A stretch of 64,000 nucleotides of DNA, from positions 1,612,001 through 1,676,000 of the forward strand of contig NZ_CP042304.1 of assembly GCF_007859655.1 (NCBI RefSeq). The letters are read 5' to 3'. Position numbers and translations under genes: made by a program. The first letter of the stretch is position 1; every line of letters starts with the position of its first letter. A model generated the notes under the pieces. It had not been told where the DNA came from. It made no database searches and was given only the letters and a program-made list of their open reading frames with translations. This DNA comes from Devosia ginsengisoli (GTDB lineage Bacteria; Pseudomonadota; Alphaproteobacteria; Rhizobiales; Devosiaceae). Shown here one piece after another: positions 26,003 to 34,253 of the stretch.

Positions 26003-26265
26003 CACACCAGCCCCACGACGGCGCTGGCGCTGGTGCCGCTCGCCTTCAGCCGCCGCACCCGGAGCGGCAGCACCGTGCCCGCCGCCACGCCCTGCAATGT
26101 CAGTTCCGCGCCCGATTGCAGTACGATCGACAGCGATCCGCCGACCCCGACATAAAGGGCGCGGGTGATCTCGGCCAGATCCGCGCCGTCATCGGGCACG
26201 ATTGCGAAGCCATGGCCGACCGGCCCGGCGAGGCTGCTGGAATATCCATCATATCTGTCTTGCAT
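26002..26265 (-). CDS. Spike-base protein, RCAP_Rcc01079 family
   Basis: 87 aa. The core DDGADLAEITRALYVGVGG followed by SLSIVLQSGAELTLQGVAAG and VLPLRVRRLKASGT is typical of the small GTA/phage spike-base family named for R. capsulatus Rcc01079, a component of the GTA head spike. The chain is all-beta and has no signal peptide. It is the first gene of a two-gene minus-strand unit. No capsid, terminase or tail gene is nearby, so this is not part of a prophage or a main GTA cluster; in Rhodobacterales these spike genes also lie apart from it. Confidence 0.72.
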   Translation of the reverse strand: MQDRYDGYSSSLAGPVGHGFAIVPDDGADLAEITRALYVGVGGSLSIVLQSGAELTLQGVAAGTVLPLRVRRLKASGTSASAVVGLV

Positions 26266-26445
26266 CTGGCTTGTCCTTGCCTGGGAAACGAGCCGTTATC
26301 CTAGTCCCACTTCTAGCAGCGGGGATAAGCAGCAGAACTTCCCCGTTAATCCATTGACGAAAAACCGGACCTCAGTGACCGGATTGACCTTTCTATTGCC
26401 GATGCCTGTGACTAGTCTTCGACAGGAAGATGCTGGAGGGGTGCA

Positions 26446-27891
26446 ATGGGTTGGAAACTTGCAGTTGCCGTTGGCTGTGTCGTGGCTGGCACCTGTTCAG
26501 CGGTGGCCTATGCTCAGGCGCCATCCGCCCAGCCAGCCGAAACCGCACAGGCTGCCGACCAAGTGCCCGAGCCGCGCGCCCTGCGCTTGCTAACCCGCAT
26601 CCTGCGCGACCCCGACAGGGCACATCTCCTCGAAGGCGCGCTGGTCGAACTCGAGGCCATGATCGCAGCCGGAGATGCCGAAGCGGCTTTGCTGCTCGGC
26701 ACCGAATACGCCAATGAGCACAGTGCCCTGCCGTTCGACCCCGCCAAGGGCGTATCCTATCTGGAACAAGCGGCCGTCCTGGGCTTGCCCGAAGCCTATC
26801 TCACCCTGTCCCAACTGCATCGCCGTGAGGTCGGCGGCCTGCCCCGCGCCAAGGCGCTGGACTATCTCCGCGCCGCGGCCGACACCGGATTAGACCAGGC
26901 GTTGATGCCCCTTGCCAACGCCCTGCGCAGGGGCATTTACGGCGAGCCCGACATTGCCGAGGCGATCAAATATTATGACATCGCCCTTGAGGCCGGAAAT
27001 ACCGACGCCGCCATTCCGCTGGCGACCCTCTATCGGGCCGGCACTGGCGGACCGGACGATGGTGCCAGGCTGGCCAGATATCTCGGCATAGCCGCCGACG
27101 CCGGCAGCAATCCCGCGCGACGCTCCCTCGCCGACCTTTATCTCAGGGGTGTAGTGGTCCCTCCCGATCCGGCCCTAGCCGAACGTTATCTGCGCGCCGC
27201 GCTCGCCGATGGCGACGACGATGCCGGTGTCGTCCTGGGCAATACCCTGCTGCGCGGCCAGCTCGGCACCGGGCGCGAGGGGGAAGGCGTCGCGCTGCTT
27301 CAATCGGCATTTGATGCTGGCAATACAGCCGTCGCCGCCCTGCTCGGCGACGCCTATACCGAAGGCCGCGGAGTGACGGCGAATCCAGCCAAGGCGGTGG
27401 CAATCCTGCGCACCGGCGTCGTTAGCGGCGATATGGCGGCCAAGGCAGCCCTGCTCAACCTCTATGTGCTCGGCGCCGGCCGAACCCTGCCACCCGATCC
27501 TGCCGCGGCAAGGGCACTCTATGACACCATTCCCGCGGACGCACGCACCGGAAACGTCTTGATCAATGGTGCGACGCTGGCGGCGCATGGACCCAGCCTC
27601 GATGACTATGCGCTGATGTGGACGCGCTTCCAGGGGCTGAACGCCATGCAGCAGGCCCGCACCGGCAGGCAGATTCTGCGTGTCAACAGAAACGCCTATG
27701 TCTATATGCTGCAAAGACTTTTGACCGAGCGCGGCTATTATTCCGGCGCCATGAGCGGCTTATTGACCTCCTCTACCATCTCGGCGGTCAATGCCTTCTG
27801 CGTCCAGTTGGACATCGCCCGACAATGCCGCCTCGGCCCGCTCGACCGCAATACCTGGAACGCGATAGCCGCTGCCGGCCTCAACGGCTAA
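26446..27891 (+). CDS. Exported Sel1-repeat protein with C-terminal peptidoglycan-binding-like domain
   Basis: 481 aa. A signal peptide (MGWKLAVAVGCVVAGTCSA, cleavage near AYA-QA) is followed by about nine Sel1/TPR-like repeats between residues 60 and 380 (patterns such as AALLLGTEYA, AYLTLSQLHRREVGG and AVAALLGDAYTEGRG). A short C-terminal domain (MLQRLLTERGYYSGAMSGLL) resembles a PG_binding_1 fold. Periplasmic Sel1 proteins such as AlgK and ExoR act as scaffolds or regulators in exopolysaccharide secretion, which fits this locus. GGAGG just upstream supports ATG 26446. Confidence 0.82.
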   Translation: MGWKLAVAVGCVVAGTCSAVAYAQAPSAQPAETAQAADQVPEPRALRLLTRILRDPDRAHLLEGALVELEAMIAAGDAEAALLLGTEYANEHSALPFDPAKGVSYLEQAAVLGLPEAYLTLSQLHRREVGGLPRAKALDYLRAAADTGLDQALMPLANALRRGIYGEPDIAEAIKYYDIALEAGNTDAAIPLATLYRAGTGGPDDGARLARYLGIAADAGSNPARRSLADLYLRGVVVPPDPALAERYLRAALADGDDDAGVVLGNTLLRGQLGTGREGEGVALLQSAFDAGNTAVAALLGDAYTEGRGVTANPAKAVAILRTGVVSGDMAAKAALLNLYVLGAGRTLPPDPAAARALYDTIPADARTGNVLINGATLAAHGPSLDDYALMWTRFQGLNAMQQARTGRQILRVNRNAYVYMLQRLLTERGYYSGAMSGLLTSSTISAVNAFCVQLDIARQCRLGPLDRNTWNAIAAAGLNG

Positions 27892-27925
27892 AGTTCTGGA
27901 GTGATGCACCTCGCCCTTTCCGGCA

Positions 27926-29815
27926 TCATCCCATCAAATGCGCATAGAGCTGGTCGGCCATTTCGGCGGGCCTCATTTCGCCGCCTTTGAGTACCACATC
28001 GGGGTGCTCGGGCGCCTCGAACGGGCTGCTGATGCCGGTGAAATTCTGCAGCTGGCCGGATCGCGCCTTAGCATACAGCCCCTTGGGGTCGCGCTTTTCC
28101 GCCACTTCCAGGGGCGTATTGACATAGACCTCGACGAACTCGACGTCGCCGGCAATCTCCCGCGCGGTCCGCCGCTCATTGCGGAAGGGCGAGATGAACG
28201 ACACCAGCACGATCAGTCCGGCATCGGCCATCAGCTTCGCCACTTCGGCCACGCGGCGGATATTCTCCACGCGGTCGGTCTCGGTAAAGCCCAGATCCTT
28301 GTTGAGCCCGTGCCGCACATTGTCGCCATCGAGGATGTAGCAATGCTTGCCCTCGGCTGTCAGGCGCTTTTCCAGCAGGTTCGCCGTCGTCGATTTGCCC
28401 GAGCCCGACAGGCCGGTAAACCACACGATCTTGGCAGTCTGGCCCTTCATCGTGCTGCGCACCGCGCGGTCCACGTCGAAGCTCTGATAGGTCAGGTTCT
28501 GCCCACGCCGCAGCCCGAAATCAATCGTGCCGGCGCCCAGCGTCTTGTTGCTGATGCGATCGATCAGGATGAAGCCGCCGGTCAGCGCGTTCTCGCTATA
28601 GGGGTCGAAGGCGATCGGCTTGTCGGTCGAGATGGTCAGTGTGCCCACCTCGTTCAGTTCCAACGTGCGCGCCGGGCTCTGTTCCAGCGTATTGACGTTG
28701 GTCTTGAACTTGAGATTGGTGATCGAGGCCGGCACGACCTGCGAGCCCACCTTGAGCAGGTAGGACCGCCCCGGCTGCGCCGCTTCCTCCGCCATCCACA
28801 CGACACGCGTCTGGAACTGGTTGGAATATTCCGGCGTCTCGCCTGCATGGCTCAGCACGTCGCCGCGCGAAATGTCAATTTCCCGGTCGAGCACCAGCGT
28901 CACCGCCTCGCCGGCAATGGCTGCCTGCTGCTCGCCATCCATGGTCACGATGCGGGCAATCACTGCCGGCACGCGCGAGGCCGCCACCAGCACTTCGTCG
29001 CCCACCTTCACACTGCCCGAGGCCACTGTGCCGGAAAAACCGCGGAAATCGAGGTTCGGCCGGTTCACCCACTGCACCGGGAAGCGCATCTTCTGCTGCG
29101 TGCGGTCCTCCGAAACGTCGATCTGTTCCAGATACGGCACCAGCGACGATCCCTTGTACCAGGGCGTCCGCGCGCTATTGGCGACCATATTGTCGCCGCG
29201 CAAAGCCGAAACCGGCACTGCCGCCAGGCTCTTGAAGCCAAGATCCTTGGCGAATTCCATGTACTCGGCGACAATCTTGTCGAACACCTCCTGGCTGTAA
29301 TCCACCAGGTCGATCTTGTTGACCACCAGCACCACATGCTTCACCCCGATCAGCGACAGGATGAAACTGTGCCGCCGCGTCTGGGTCAGTACGCCCTTGC
29401 GCGCGTCGATCAGCAGCAGCGCCAGGTCCGCATTGGAAGCGCCCGTCGCCATATTGCGGGTATATTGCTCATGGCCCGGCGTATCGGCGACGATGAACTT
29501 GCGCTTGTCGGTCGAAAAGAAGCGATAGGCCACGTCGATGGTGATGCCCTGCTCGCGCTCGGCCACCAGCCCATCCACCAGCAGCGAGAAGTCGATCCCC
29601 TCGTCGCCCACCATGCGGTTGTGGCTTTCCTTCTTGAGGCTCGCCAGCTGGTCATCGAGAATGAGCTGGCTGTCATAGAGCAGCCGACCGATCAGCGTCG
29701 ATTTGCCATCGTCCACGCTGCCGCAGGTCAGGAAGCGCAGCAGCGACTTGTTGGTCTGCTGCTCGAGCCACAGCCCGATATCGGTATCTGGCGTCAGGTT
29801 CATGGCCATGGACAT
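27926..29815 (-). CDS. cysN/cysC: Bifunctional sulfate adenylyltransferase subunit 1 / adenylylsulfate kinase (CysNC, NodQ-like)
   Basis: 629 aa fusion. The N-terminal GTPase (CysN) has P-loop CGSVDDGKSTLIGRLLYDS near residue 32, DTPGHEQYTRNMATGAS and NKIDLVDY, followed by EF-Tu-like beta-barrels. The C-terminal APS kinase (CysC, from about residue 440) has FTGLSGSGKSTTANLLEKRL and LDGDNVRHGLNKDLGF. With CysD it converts sulfate to APS and then to PAPS. This NodQ-type fusion is common in rhizobia, where it supports sulfation. Here it would feed the two sulfotransferases. It starts at the last base of cysD (TGATG), so the pair is coupled. Confidence 0.96.
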   Translation of the reverse strand: MSMAMNLTPDTDIGLWLEQQTNKSLLRFLTCGSVDDGKSTLIGRLLYDSQLILDDQLASLKKESHNRMVGDEGIDFSLLVDGLVAEREQGITIDVAYRFFSTDKRKFIVADTPGHEQYTRNMATGASNADLALLLIDARKGVLTQTRRHSFILSLIGVKHVVLVVNKIDLVDYSQEVFDKIVAEYMEFAKDLGFKSLAAVPVSALRGDNMVANSARTPWYKGSSLVPYLEQIDVSEDRTQQKMRFPVQWVNRPNLDFRGFSGTVASGSVKVGDEVLVAASRVPAVIARIVTMDGEQQAAIAGEAVTLVLDREIDISRGDVLSHAGETPEYSNQFQTRVVWMAEEAAQPGRSYLLKVGSQVVPASITNLKFKTNVNTLEQSPARTLELNEVGTLTISTDKPIAFDPYSENALTGGFILIDRISNKTLGAGTIDFGLRRGQNLTYQSFDVDRAVRSTMKGQTAKIVWFTGLSGSGKSTTANLLEKRLTAEGKHCYILDGDNVRHGLNKDLGFTETDRVENIRRVAEVAKLMADAGLIVLVSFISPFRNERRTAREIAGDVEFVEVYVNTPLEVAEKRDPKGLYAKARSGQLQNFTGISSPFEAPEHPDVVLKGGEMRPAEMADQLYAHLMG

Positions 29816-30723
29816 CAGAAATACCCTTCCTGCTTCTTCTTTTCCATCGACCCCACGGAGTCGCTGTCGATCAGGCGTCCCTCGCGTTCCGAGGTGCGGC
29901 TGGCCTGCATTTCCATGATTATTTCCGGCAGCGTCGCTGCCTCGGAGCGGATGGCTCCGGTCAGCGGATAGTCGCCCAGCGTGCGGAACCGCACCATTTC
30001 CTCGCGCGGCTTTTCGCCCGGCTCGAAGCGGAAACGGTCGTCATCCACCATGATCAGCGTGCCCGAGCGGTCCACCACCGGCCGCTGCTTGGCGAAATAC
30101 AGCGACGGCAGCTCGATATTTTCCGAATAGATGTAGGTCCACACATCCAGCTCGGTCCAGTTCGAGATCGGGAATACCCGCATGCTCTCGCCGGGGTTGA
30201 GCCGCGTATTGAACACCCGCCACAGCTCCGGCCTCTGGTTCTTGGGGTCCCAGGCATGGCTGGCATTGCGATGCGAGAAAATGCGCTCTTTGGCGCGCGA
30301 TTTTTCCTCGTCGCGCCGCGCGCCACCGATCGCCGCATCATACTGCCCCGCATTGAGCGCCTGCCGCAAAGCCTGCGTCTTCATGATGTCGGTGAAGCGC
30401 GACGAACCATGATCGAACGGGTTGATCCCCTGCTCCAGTCCTTCCGGATTGGTGTGGCTGATCAGGTTGAAGCCATGCTGCTCCGCCATCCGGTCGCGGA
30501 AGGCGATCATTTCCTTGAATTTCCAGGTCGTGTTGACATGCAGCAGCGGAAACGGAATGCGCGAGGGAAAGAACGCCTTGCGCGCCAGATGCAGCAAGAC
30601 GCTGGAATCCTTGCCGATGGAATACATCATCACCGGCCGGTCGAAGCTCGCCGCGACCTCGCGCAGGATTTCGATGCTTTCGGATTCGAGCGACCGCAAA
30701 TGGGTCATCCGTTCACTTGTCAT
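29815..30723 (-). CDS. cysD: Sulfate adenylyltransferase subunit 2 (CysD)
   Basis: 302 aa, full length for the family. It has the PP-loop [17 protein letters not shown] near residue 35, [18 protein letters not shown] near 140, and the C-terminal [21 protein letters not shown] region shared by CysD proteins. It makes adenosine 5'-phosphosulfate from ATP and sulfate, driven by GTP hydrolysis in CysN. It is first of the coupled cysD-cysNC pair. The cysQ gene lies about 25 bases upstream on the same strand, so one operon cysQ-cysD-cysNC is likely. Confidence 0.96.
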   Translation of the reverse strand: MTSERMTHLRSLESESIEILREVAASFDRPVMMYSIGKDSSVLLHLARKAFFPSRIPFPLLHVNTTWKFKEMIAFRDRMAEQHGFNLISHTNPEGLEQGINPFDHGSSRFTDIMKTQALRQALNAGQYDAAIGGARRDEEKSRAKERIFSHRNASHAWDPKNQRPELWRVFNTRLNPGESMRVFPISNWTELDVWTYIYSENIELPSLYFAKQRPVVDRSGTLIMVDDDRFRFEPGEKPREEMVRFRTLGDYPLTGAIRSEAATLPEIIMEMQASRTSEREGRLIDSDSVGSMEKKKQEGYF

Positions 30724-30749
30724 GCGTCAACTCCAGATGCGCAAAAGGC

Positions 30750-31541
30750 TTACGCCAGCGCGGGGTCGCCAAAGGCCACGAAATGCGGATTGGCGAAGTC
30801 GCAATCATGGCCCTGATCGCGCTTGCCATAACACAGGACTTCGCCGAATAGCGTCTCCACACGGCCACCCGCAGCCCGCAAAATGGCGTCACCCGCGGCC
30901 GTGTCCCATTCCATCGTGCGCCCGAGCCGCGGATAAAGGTCCGCTTCGCCCGATGCCACGAGGCAGAATTTGAGCGAAGAACCCGCCGGCACGAATTTGG
31001 CGACCTGGAAACGCTGCAGCCAGGCGTCGGTATCGCCGGCGCCATGCGAGCGGCTGCCCACCACATCGATGCCACCAGGCGCCGCGCCACGCACGCAGAT
31101 CGTCTGCTGCTCCACGATGGCGCCATCGACAACACGCCCGCTGAAAGCACCCTCGCCCGCCCTGCCCCACCAGATGCGGCCCAAAGCCGGCGCATAAACC
31201 ACGCCCAGCACCGGCACGCCATGCTCGATCAGCCCGATATTGACGGTGAATTCGCCATTCCGGGTGATGAATTCCTTGCTGCCATCAAGAGGATCGACCA
31301 AGAAGAACCGCTCCGCGGCAAGCGGCACCTGCCCTACCGCCGCAGCCTCTTCGGCCACCACGGCAATATCAGGCGCCATCTGCTGTAGTGCCGCGACAAT
31401 GATCGTCTCGGCCGCGATATCGGCCAGCGTCACCGGCGATTCATCGGCTTTGTAGGCAACCGTAAAGTCCGTCTCATAGATGCGAAGGATCTCCGCGCCC
31501 GCTGCAATGGCAACCTCCAGCAGCCTCGCTATCTCGACCAT
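30750..31541 (-). CDS. cysQ: 3'(2'),5'-bisphosphate nucleotidase CysQ
   Basis: 263 aa member of the inositol-monophosphatase superfamily. Metal sites are visible: the Glu motif VVAEEAAAVG, the DPLDGSKEF box near residue 87, and the C-terminal MEWDTAAGDAILRAAGG. CysQ hydrolyses 3'-phosphoadenosine-5'-phosphate, the inhibitory by-product of sulfotransferases. Its position just upstream of cysD-cysNC means PAPS synthesis and PAP removal are made together, as expected for a dedicated sulfation pathway. Confidence 0.94.
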   Translation of the reverse strand: MVEIARLLEVAIAAGAEILRIYETDFTVAYKADESPVTLADIAAETIIVAALQQMAPDIAVVAEEAAAVGQVPLAAERFFLVDPLDGSKEFITRNGEFTVNIGLIEHGVPVLGVVYAPALGRIWWGRAGEGAFSGRVVDGAIVEQQTICVRGAAPGGIDVVGSRSHGAGDTDAWLQRFQVAKFVPAGSSLKFCLVASGEADLYPRLGRTMEWDTAAGDAILRAAGGRVETLFGEVLCYGKRDQGHDCDFANPHFVAFGDPALA

Positions 31542-31662
31542 CCAGACTCTCCGAACTCGGTGTGCTTACAAAAGTCCGGCGCAGCATGCGCCGCCCCGCT
31601 CCGCCGCATAGATAGCGCGGCTCGCATCCATGGCGAGGACTTAGCTTCAAAGCCGCGCGGCG

Positions 31663-31721
31663 GCAACCGCGCCGCATAGTTTCCTGTACCGCCGCAACCG
31701 CGCGGTTTAGTTTCCTGTTCC
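31663..31721 (-). repeat. Imperfect 31-bp tandem duplication at the sugar-transferase stop codon
   Basis: Plus-strand copies GCAACCGCGCCGCATAGTTTCC (31663 onward) and GCAACCGCGCGGTTTAGTTTCC (31694 onward) are 31 bases apart. The upstream copy on the gene's strand contains the last codons (GGTGN) and the stop. The second copy lies just past the stop. Confidence 0.7.
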
Positions 31722-32486
31722 ACCAAGGAATTCGTGGCGGATCGTCCGCAGGATGATGCGCAGGTCGAGCCATAGCGAGAAATTCTGGATATAGGCCAGG
31801 TCATGGTCGATCCGGGCATGCGCCAGCGCCGCGTCGGTGGCGTCGCCGCGCAGACCATTAGCCTGCGCCCAGCCCGTTATCCCCGGCAGCATGGCCAGCC
31901 GGTGGTCATAATAGGGCACGAGCACTCGGTAGGTATGGTTCCCCGCACGCATGCCCGGCACATGCGGCCGCGGCCCCACAATCGACATTTCCCCACGCAG
32001 CACATTCAGCAGTTGCGGCAGCTCGTCGATGCTGGTCCGCCGCAGGAAGGTACCGACCCGCGTCACCCTTTCGTCGTTGCGCACCGTATGGGCAACGCCC
32101 GTCGCGTCTCCCTGCTCGCGCCGCATCGAGCGAAACTTGAAGACGCCGAACGTGCTGCCATTGAGGCCTTCCCGTGTCTGCCGGAACAGCACGGGCCCCT
32201 TGCTCTCCATGCGAACGGCGATGGCAACGATGATGAGAAGCGGCAGCAGAAACAGCAGCGCCAGAACCGAAAAAATCACGTCGAACACACGCTTGGCGGT
32301 CATTTGCGCGTCACGGGTCGCGCTACGGGCAAGCGACAGCGGTTCCTGCAGCAGCTTCATCAGGGGCAGCCCCGAATGATAGCTGATCCGCAATGCGCTC
32401 AGCTCTGCCACGCCGCTTGTTCCACCTGGCCGGCTGTTTACGACCAGGCGCTCTGTACGCTCGAATCCATCAATGGGGATACTCAA
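31707..32486 (-). CDS. Undecaprenyl-phosphate sugar phosphotransferase (ExoY/WcaJ-like priming enzyme)
   Basis: 259 aa. A hydrophobic hairpin near residues 68-92 (VFDVIFSVLALLFLLPLLII) precedes the polyprenyl-phosphate hexose-1-phosphate transferase domain, with KFRSMR, TSIDELPQLLNVLRGEMS, IVGPRPHVPG and GITGWAQANGLRG. It transfers hexose-1-phosphate to undecaprenyl phosphate, the first step of repeat-unit assembly. The short form without the N-terminal helices places it with ExoY. It lies about 160 bases downstream of cysQ's start, on the same strand. Its N-terminal 60 residues are polar and not conserved, so the start is less certain. Confidence 0.93.
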   Translation of the reverse strand: MSIPIDGFERTERLVVNSRPGGTSGVAELSALRISYHSGLPLMKLLQEPLSLARSATRDAQMTAKRVFDVIFSVLALLFLLPLLIIVAIAVRMESKGPVLFRQTREGLNGSTFGVFKFRSMRREQGDATGVAHTVRNDERVTRVGTFLRRTSIDELPQLLNVLRGEMSIVGPRPHVPGMRAGNHTYRVLVPYYDHRLAMLPGITGWAQANGLRGDATDAALAHARIDHDLAYIQNFSLWLDLRIILRTIRHEFLGGTGN

Positions 32487-32798
32487 TTGTAAAGTCCATC
32501 ATGGTAAGCAAGTTGTTACGCCACGCCAAACAATAGCAAAGTTCCGTGCAAGTCCAACGACAATCTTATATCTCTTGCCGTTTCAGTTAATCGCCACATC
32601 GCCCTTCGCTACAAATCTCCGAAAAGAACTTCCGGAGGAGCACGTTTTCTCGCCACGCCCTGACGAGCTATTGAATTACACCTGCTTTTCCTCAGCACAT
32701 CCAGACGAAAACAAGCTACCGCCCGTCACGAGCGACCGGTTGCTGAAATCTCGGGTCAAGTATAGAAAACCGGCCCGCAGGCCAGTTCTGGTAATAGC
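32487..32798. other. Gene-free, AT-rich intergenic stretch
   Basis: About 310 bases between the priming transferase start and the end of the next minus-strand gene. The composition is visibly more AT-rich than the flanks. A short open frame on the plus strand has no family-like features and I do not call it. It should hold the promoter of the 32486 gene, but no clear -35/-10 pair stands out. Confidence 0.5.
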
Positions 32799-33152
32799 CT
32801 AGACGGGGCTGGCGACCGCGCCGATGGCACCGGAGTCAGGCAGCAGCAGCTCGAACAGCGCATCGATATCGGCCTGGAACTCTTCATCCGCGGCATTGGC
32901 CACGAAGACTTCCTGGCGGAGTTCAGTGAACGACTGGTTGGCAACCGTCAGTTCCACATTCGCCACGAGCGCGCTGGCATAAGCATTGATGGCCGCTTCG
33001 CAGGCCGCCAGCGTACCGTCAGGCAGCGTGCAGCTGGTGAACACGGTATTGTAGAGGTCTTCAAAACCCGGCACCGGAGCCGCGTTTGCACCGGACAGGC
33101 CGGCCACGCTGAGCATCCCGGCGGTCACGATCGACGCAACGAGCCTACGCAT
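32799..33152 (-). CDS. Small exported protein of unknown function
   Basis: 117 aa from ATG 33152; an upstream in-frame start at 33197 would add 15 residues before the signal peptide. A clear signal peptide (MRRLVASIVTAGMLSVAGL, cleavage after ANA) is followed by a small acidic mature domain of about 95 residues with two cysteines (SCTLPDGTLAACEAAI) that could form a disulfide. No family is recognised. It is monocistronic and separated from the BTLCP gene by the terminator at 33341. Confidence 0.7.
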   Translation of the reverse strand: MRRLVASIVTAGMLSVAGLSGANAAPVPGFEDLYNTVFTSCTLPDGTLAACEAAINAYASALVANVELTVANQSFTELRQEVFVANAADEEFQADIDALFELLLPDSGAIGAVASPV

Positions 33153-33340
33153 CTGGAACCCCACTCTTAACTTCTTGTTAAGATTCTTTACTGCCACCCA
33201 TGATTACTGTCAACGTTTTGCTTGGCCTTTACAGGCCCTTGCGCGGCCTTTCTCTCATTACGATTAACGCCGGAAACCCGCCGGTTTCAGGCTCTTTCGG
33301 CCGCTGCCGACCCGGTCCGGCGCTGCCTTCCGCGCAAACA

Positions 33341-33376
33341 AAAAGCCCCGGCGCCATGGGCACCGGGGCTTTTCTT
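33341..33376. terminator. Bidirectional-looking Rho-independent terminator
   Basis: AAAAGCCCCGG (33341-33351) pairs perfectly with CCGGGGCTTTT (33363-33373) around an 11-base loop, and more T residues follow on the plus strand. On the minus strand it lies just after the BTLCP stop at 33392 and ends in a T-run there too. Confidence 0.88.
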
Positions 33377-33391
33377 TATTTATGTGACAGT

Positions 33392-33958
33392 TTAACCGGC
33401 GGTCCAGCGCGTCGGATTGGGCGAAGACATCGACCGAATATTGTATCCCGAGGCGCGCAACGTCTTGATCGTGTTGGTCAGGTTGTCGAGCACATAGTCG
33501 CCTTCGCTGGTCTTGACCACCAGCACCGCGTGGGGCTCGCCCCGGCGGGTATGGGTATATGCGATGCGCAATGCACCGGCCGAAACGCCCTGGCGGATCA
33601 GCGCGCTGCGCTTGGACAATACATAGTCCTCGCAATCGCCGCTGGTCGGGTTCAGCTCCCACACATCGGCCGTGTCACGCGCCGGGCGGATCGAGCGGTT
33701 CACATGGCCGTTGATCTGCTTGAGCACCGCCATGAGGTTCGGACTCATGGTCACTTCGCCGCGACCGCCGCCGGCGCATTCGCTCCGGTTCTTGGCGCAG
33801 AAGAACTGCATGGAAAGCGGCGTGATCGCGGCGGTCTGGGTGACCAGGTCGAAGGTGACGATCTTGCCGGGATTGCTGTAGGCGGCTGCGCCGCCGGTGG
33901 AGAACAGGCTGACACTCATGGTCAGGCCCGCCATCACTGCTGCGAATTTGGTATTCAT
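33392..33958 (-). CDS. Exported transglutaminase-like cysteine proteinase (BTLCP, LapG-related)
   Basis: 188 aa. A signal peptide (MNTKFAAVMAGLTMSVSLFS, then GGAAA-YS) precedes a peptidase C93/DUF920 domain. The catalytic triad is visible: Cys in SGDCEDYVL, His in GEPHAVLVV and Asp in YVLDNLTNT. Relatives include LapG, the periplasmic protease that cleaves giant RTX adhesins from the cell surface; small exported versions are common in Hyphomicrobiales and mostly uncharacterised. The ATG at 33958 has AGGGG upstream at good spacing; longer in-frame extensions lack similarity. The RTX protein at 4423 is a candidate substrate by family logic only. Confidence 0.85.
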   Translation of the reverse strand: MNTKFAAVMAGLTMSVSLFSTGGAAAYSNPGKIVTFDLVTQTAAITPLSMQFFCAKNRSECAGGGRGEVTMSPNLMAVLKQINGHVNRSIRPARDTADVWELNPTSGDCEDYVLSKRSALIRQGVSAGALRIAYTHTRRGEPHAVLVVKTSEGDYVLDNLTNTIKTLRASGYNIRSMSSPNPTRWTAG

Positions 33959-34136
33959 TTGTGCCATCCCCTGATGAACTGATGTCAGCAGGATGCACGC
34001 AGCCGATTGCTGCCGAATGTGAAAATTCGGTACAATTTTATTCAATTGCCCGAGGTTGTTCGGGCTTCCCAATGGGTCTTAAGGCCGTGCCTTTTCCAGC
34101 AGGTTGAATAAACTCAAGCAATTTGGCAGGTAATTT

Positions 34137-34150
34137 GGTCAAATTTGACC
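34137..34150. promoter_or_regulatory. Candidate operator palindrome GGTCAAATTTGACC
   Basis: A perfect 14-base palindrome about 180 bases upstream of the BTLCP start and 300 bases upstream of the decayed regulator. Dyads of this size are typical sites for dimeric helix-turn-helix regulators. No -35/-10 pair can be tied to it with confidence. Confidence 0.35.
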
Positions 34151-34253
34151 GGTCTGACGCGGCCTATTGCGATAGCGTCTTCGCTGATGGGACAACTATC
34201 CGGGACCTCCTGCACCGCAACGTCCCACGGCCCTGCACTCCCACGCGGATTGC

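Noticed and set aside
25067..26265. Prophage remnant
   Set aside because: No capsid, portal, terminase, tail-tube or integrase gene around the spike-like pair.
27938..29971. 677-aa open frame antisense to cysNC
   Set aside because: Gln/His/Arg-rich shadow; cysN and cysC motifs on the other strand are complete.
32473..32802. 109-aa plus-strand open frame
   Set aside because: No ribosome-binding site, no family features, and it lies over an AT-rich intergenic region.
33200..33982. 260-aa plus-strand open frame over the BTLCP gene
   Set aside because: Shadow of a protein with signal peptide and catalytic triad on the minus strand; it also crosses a terminator.
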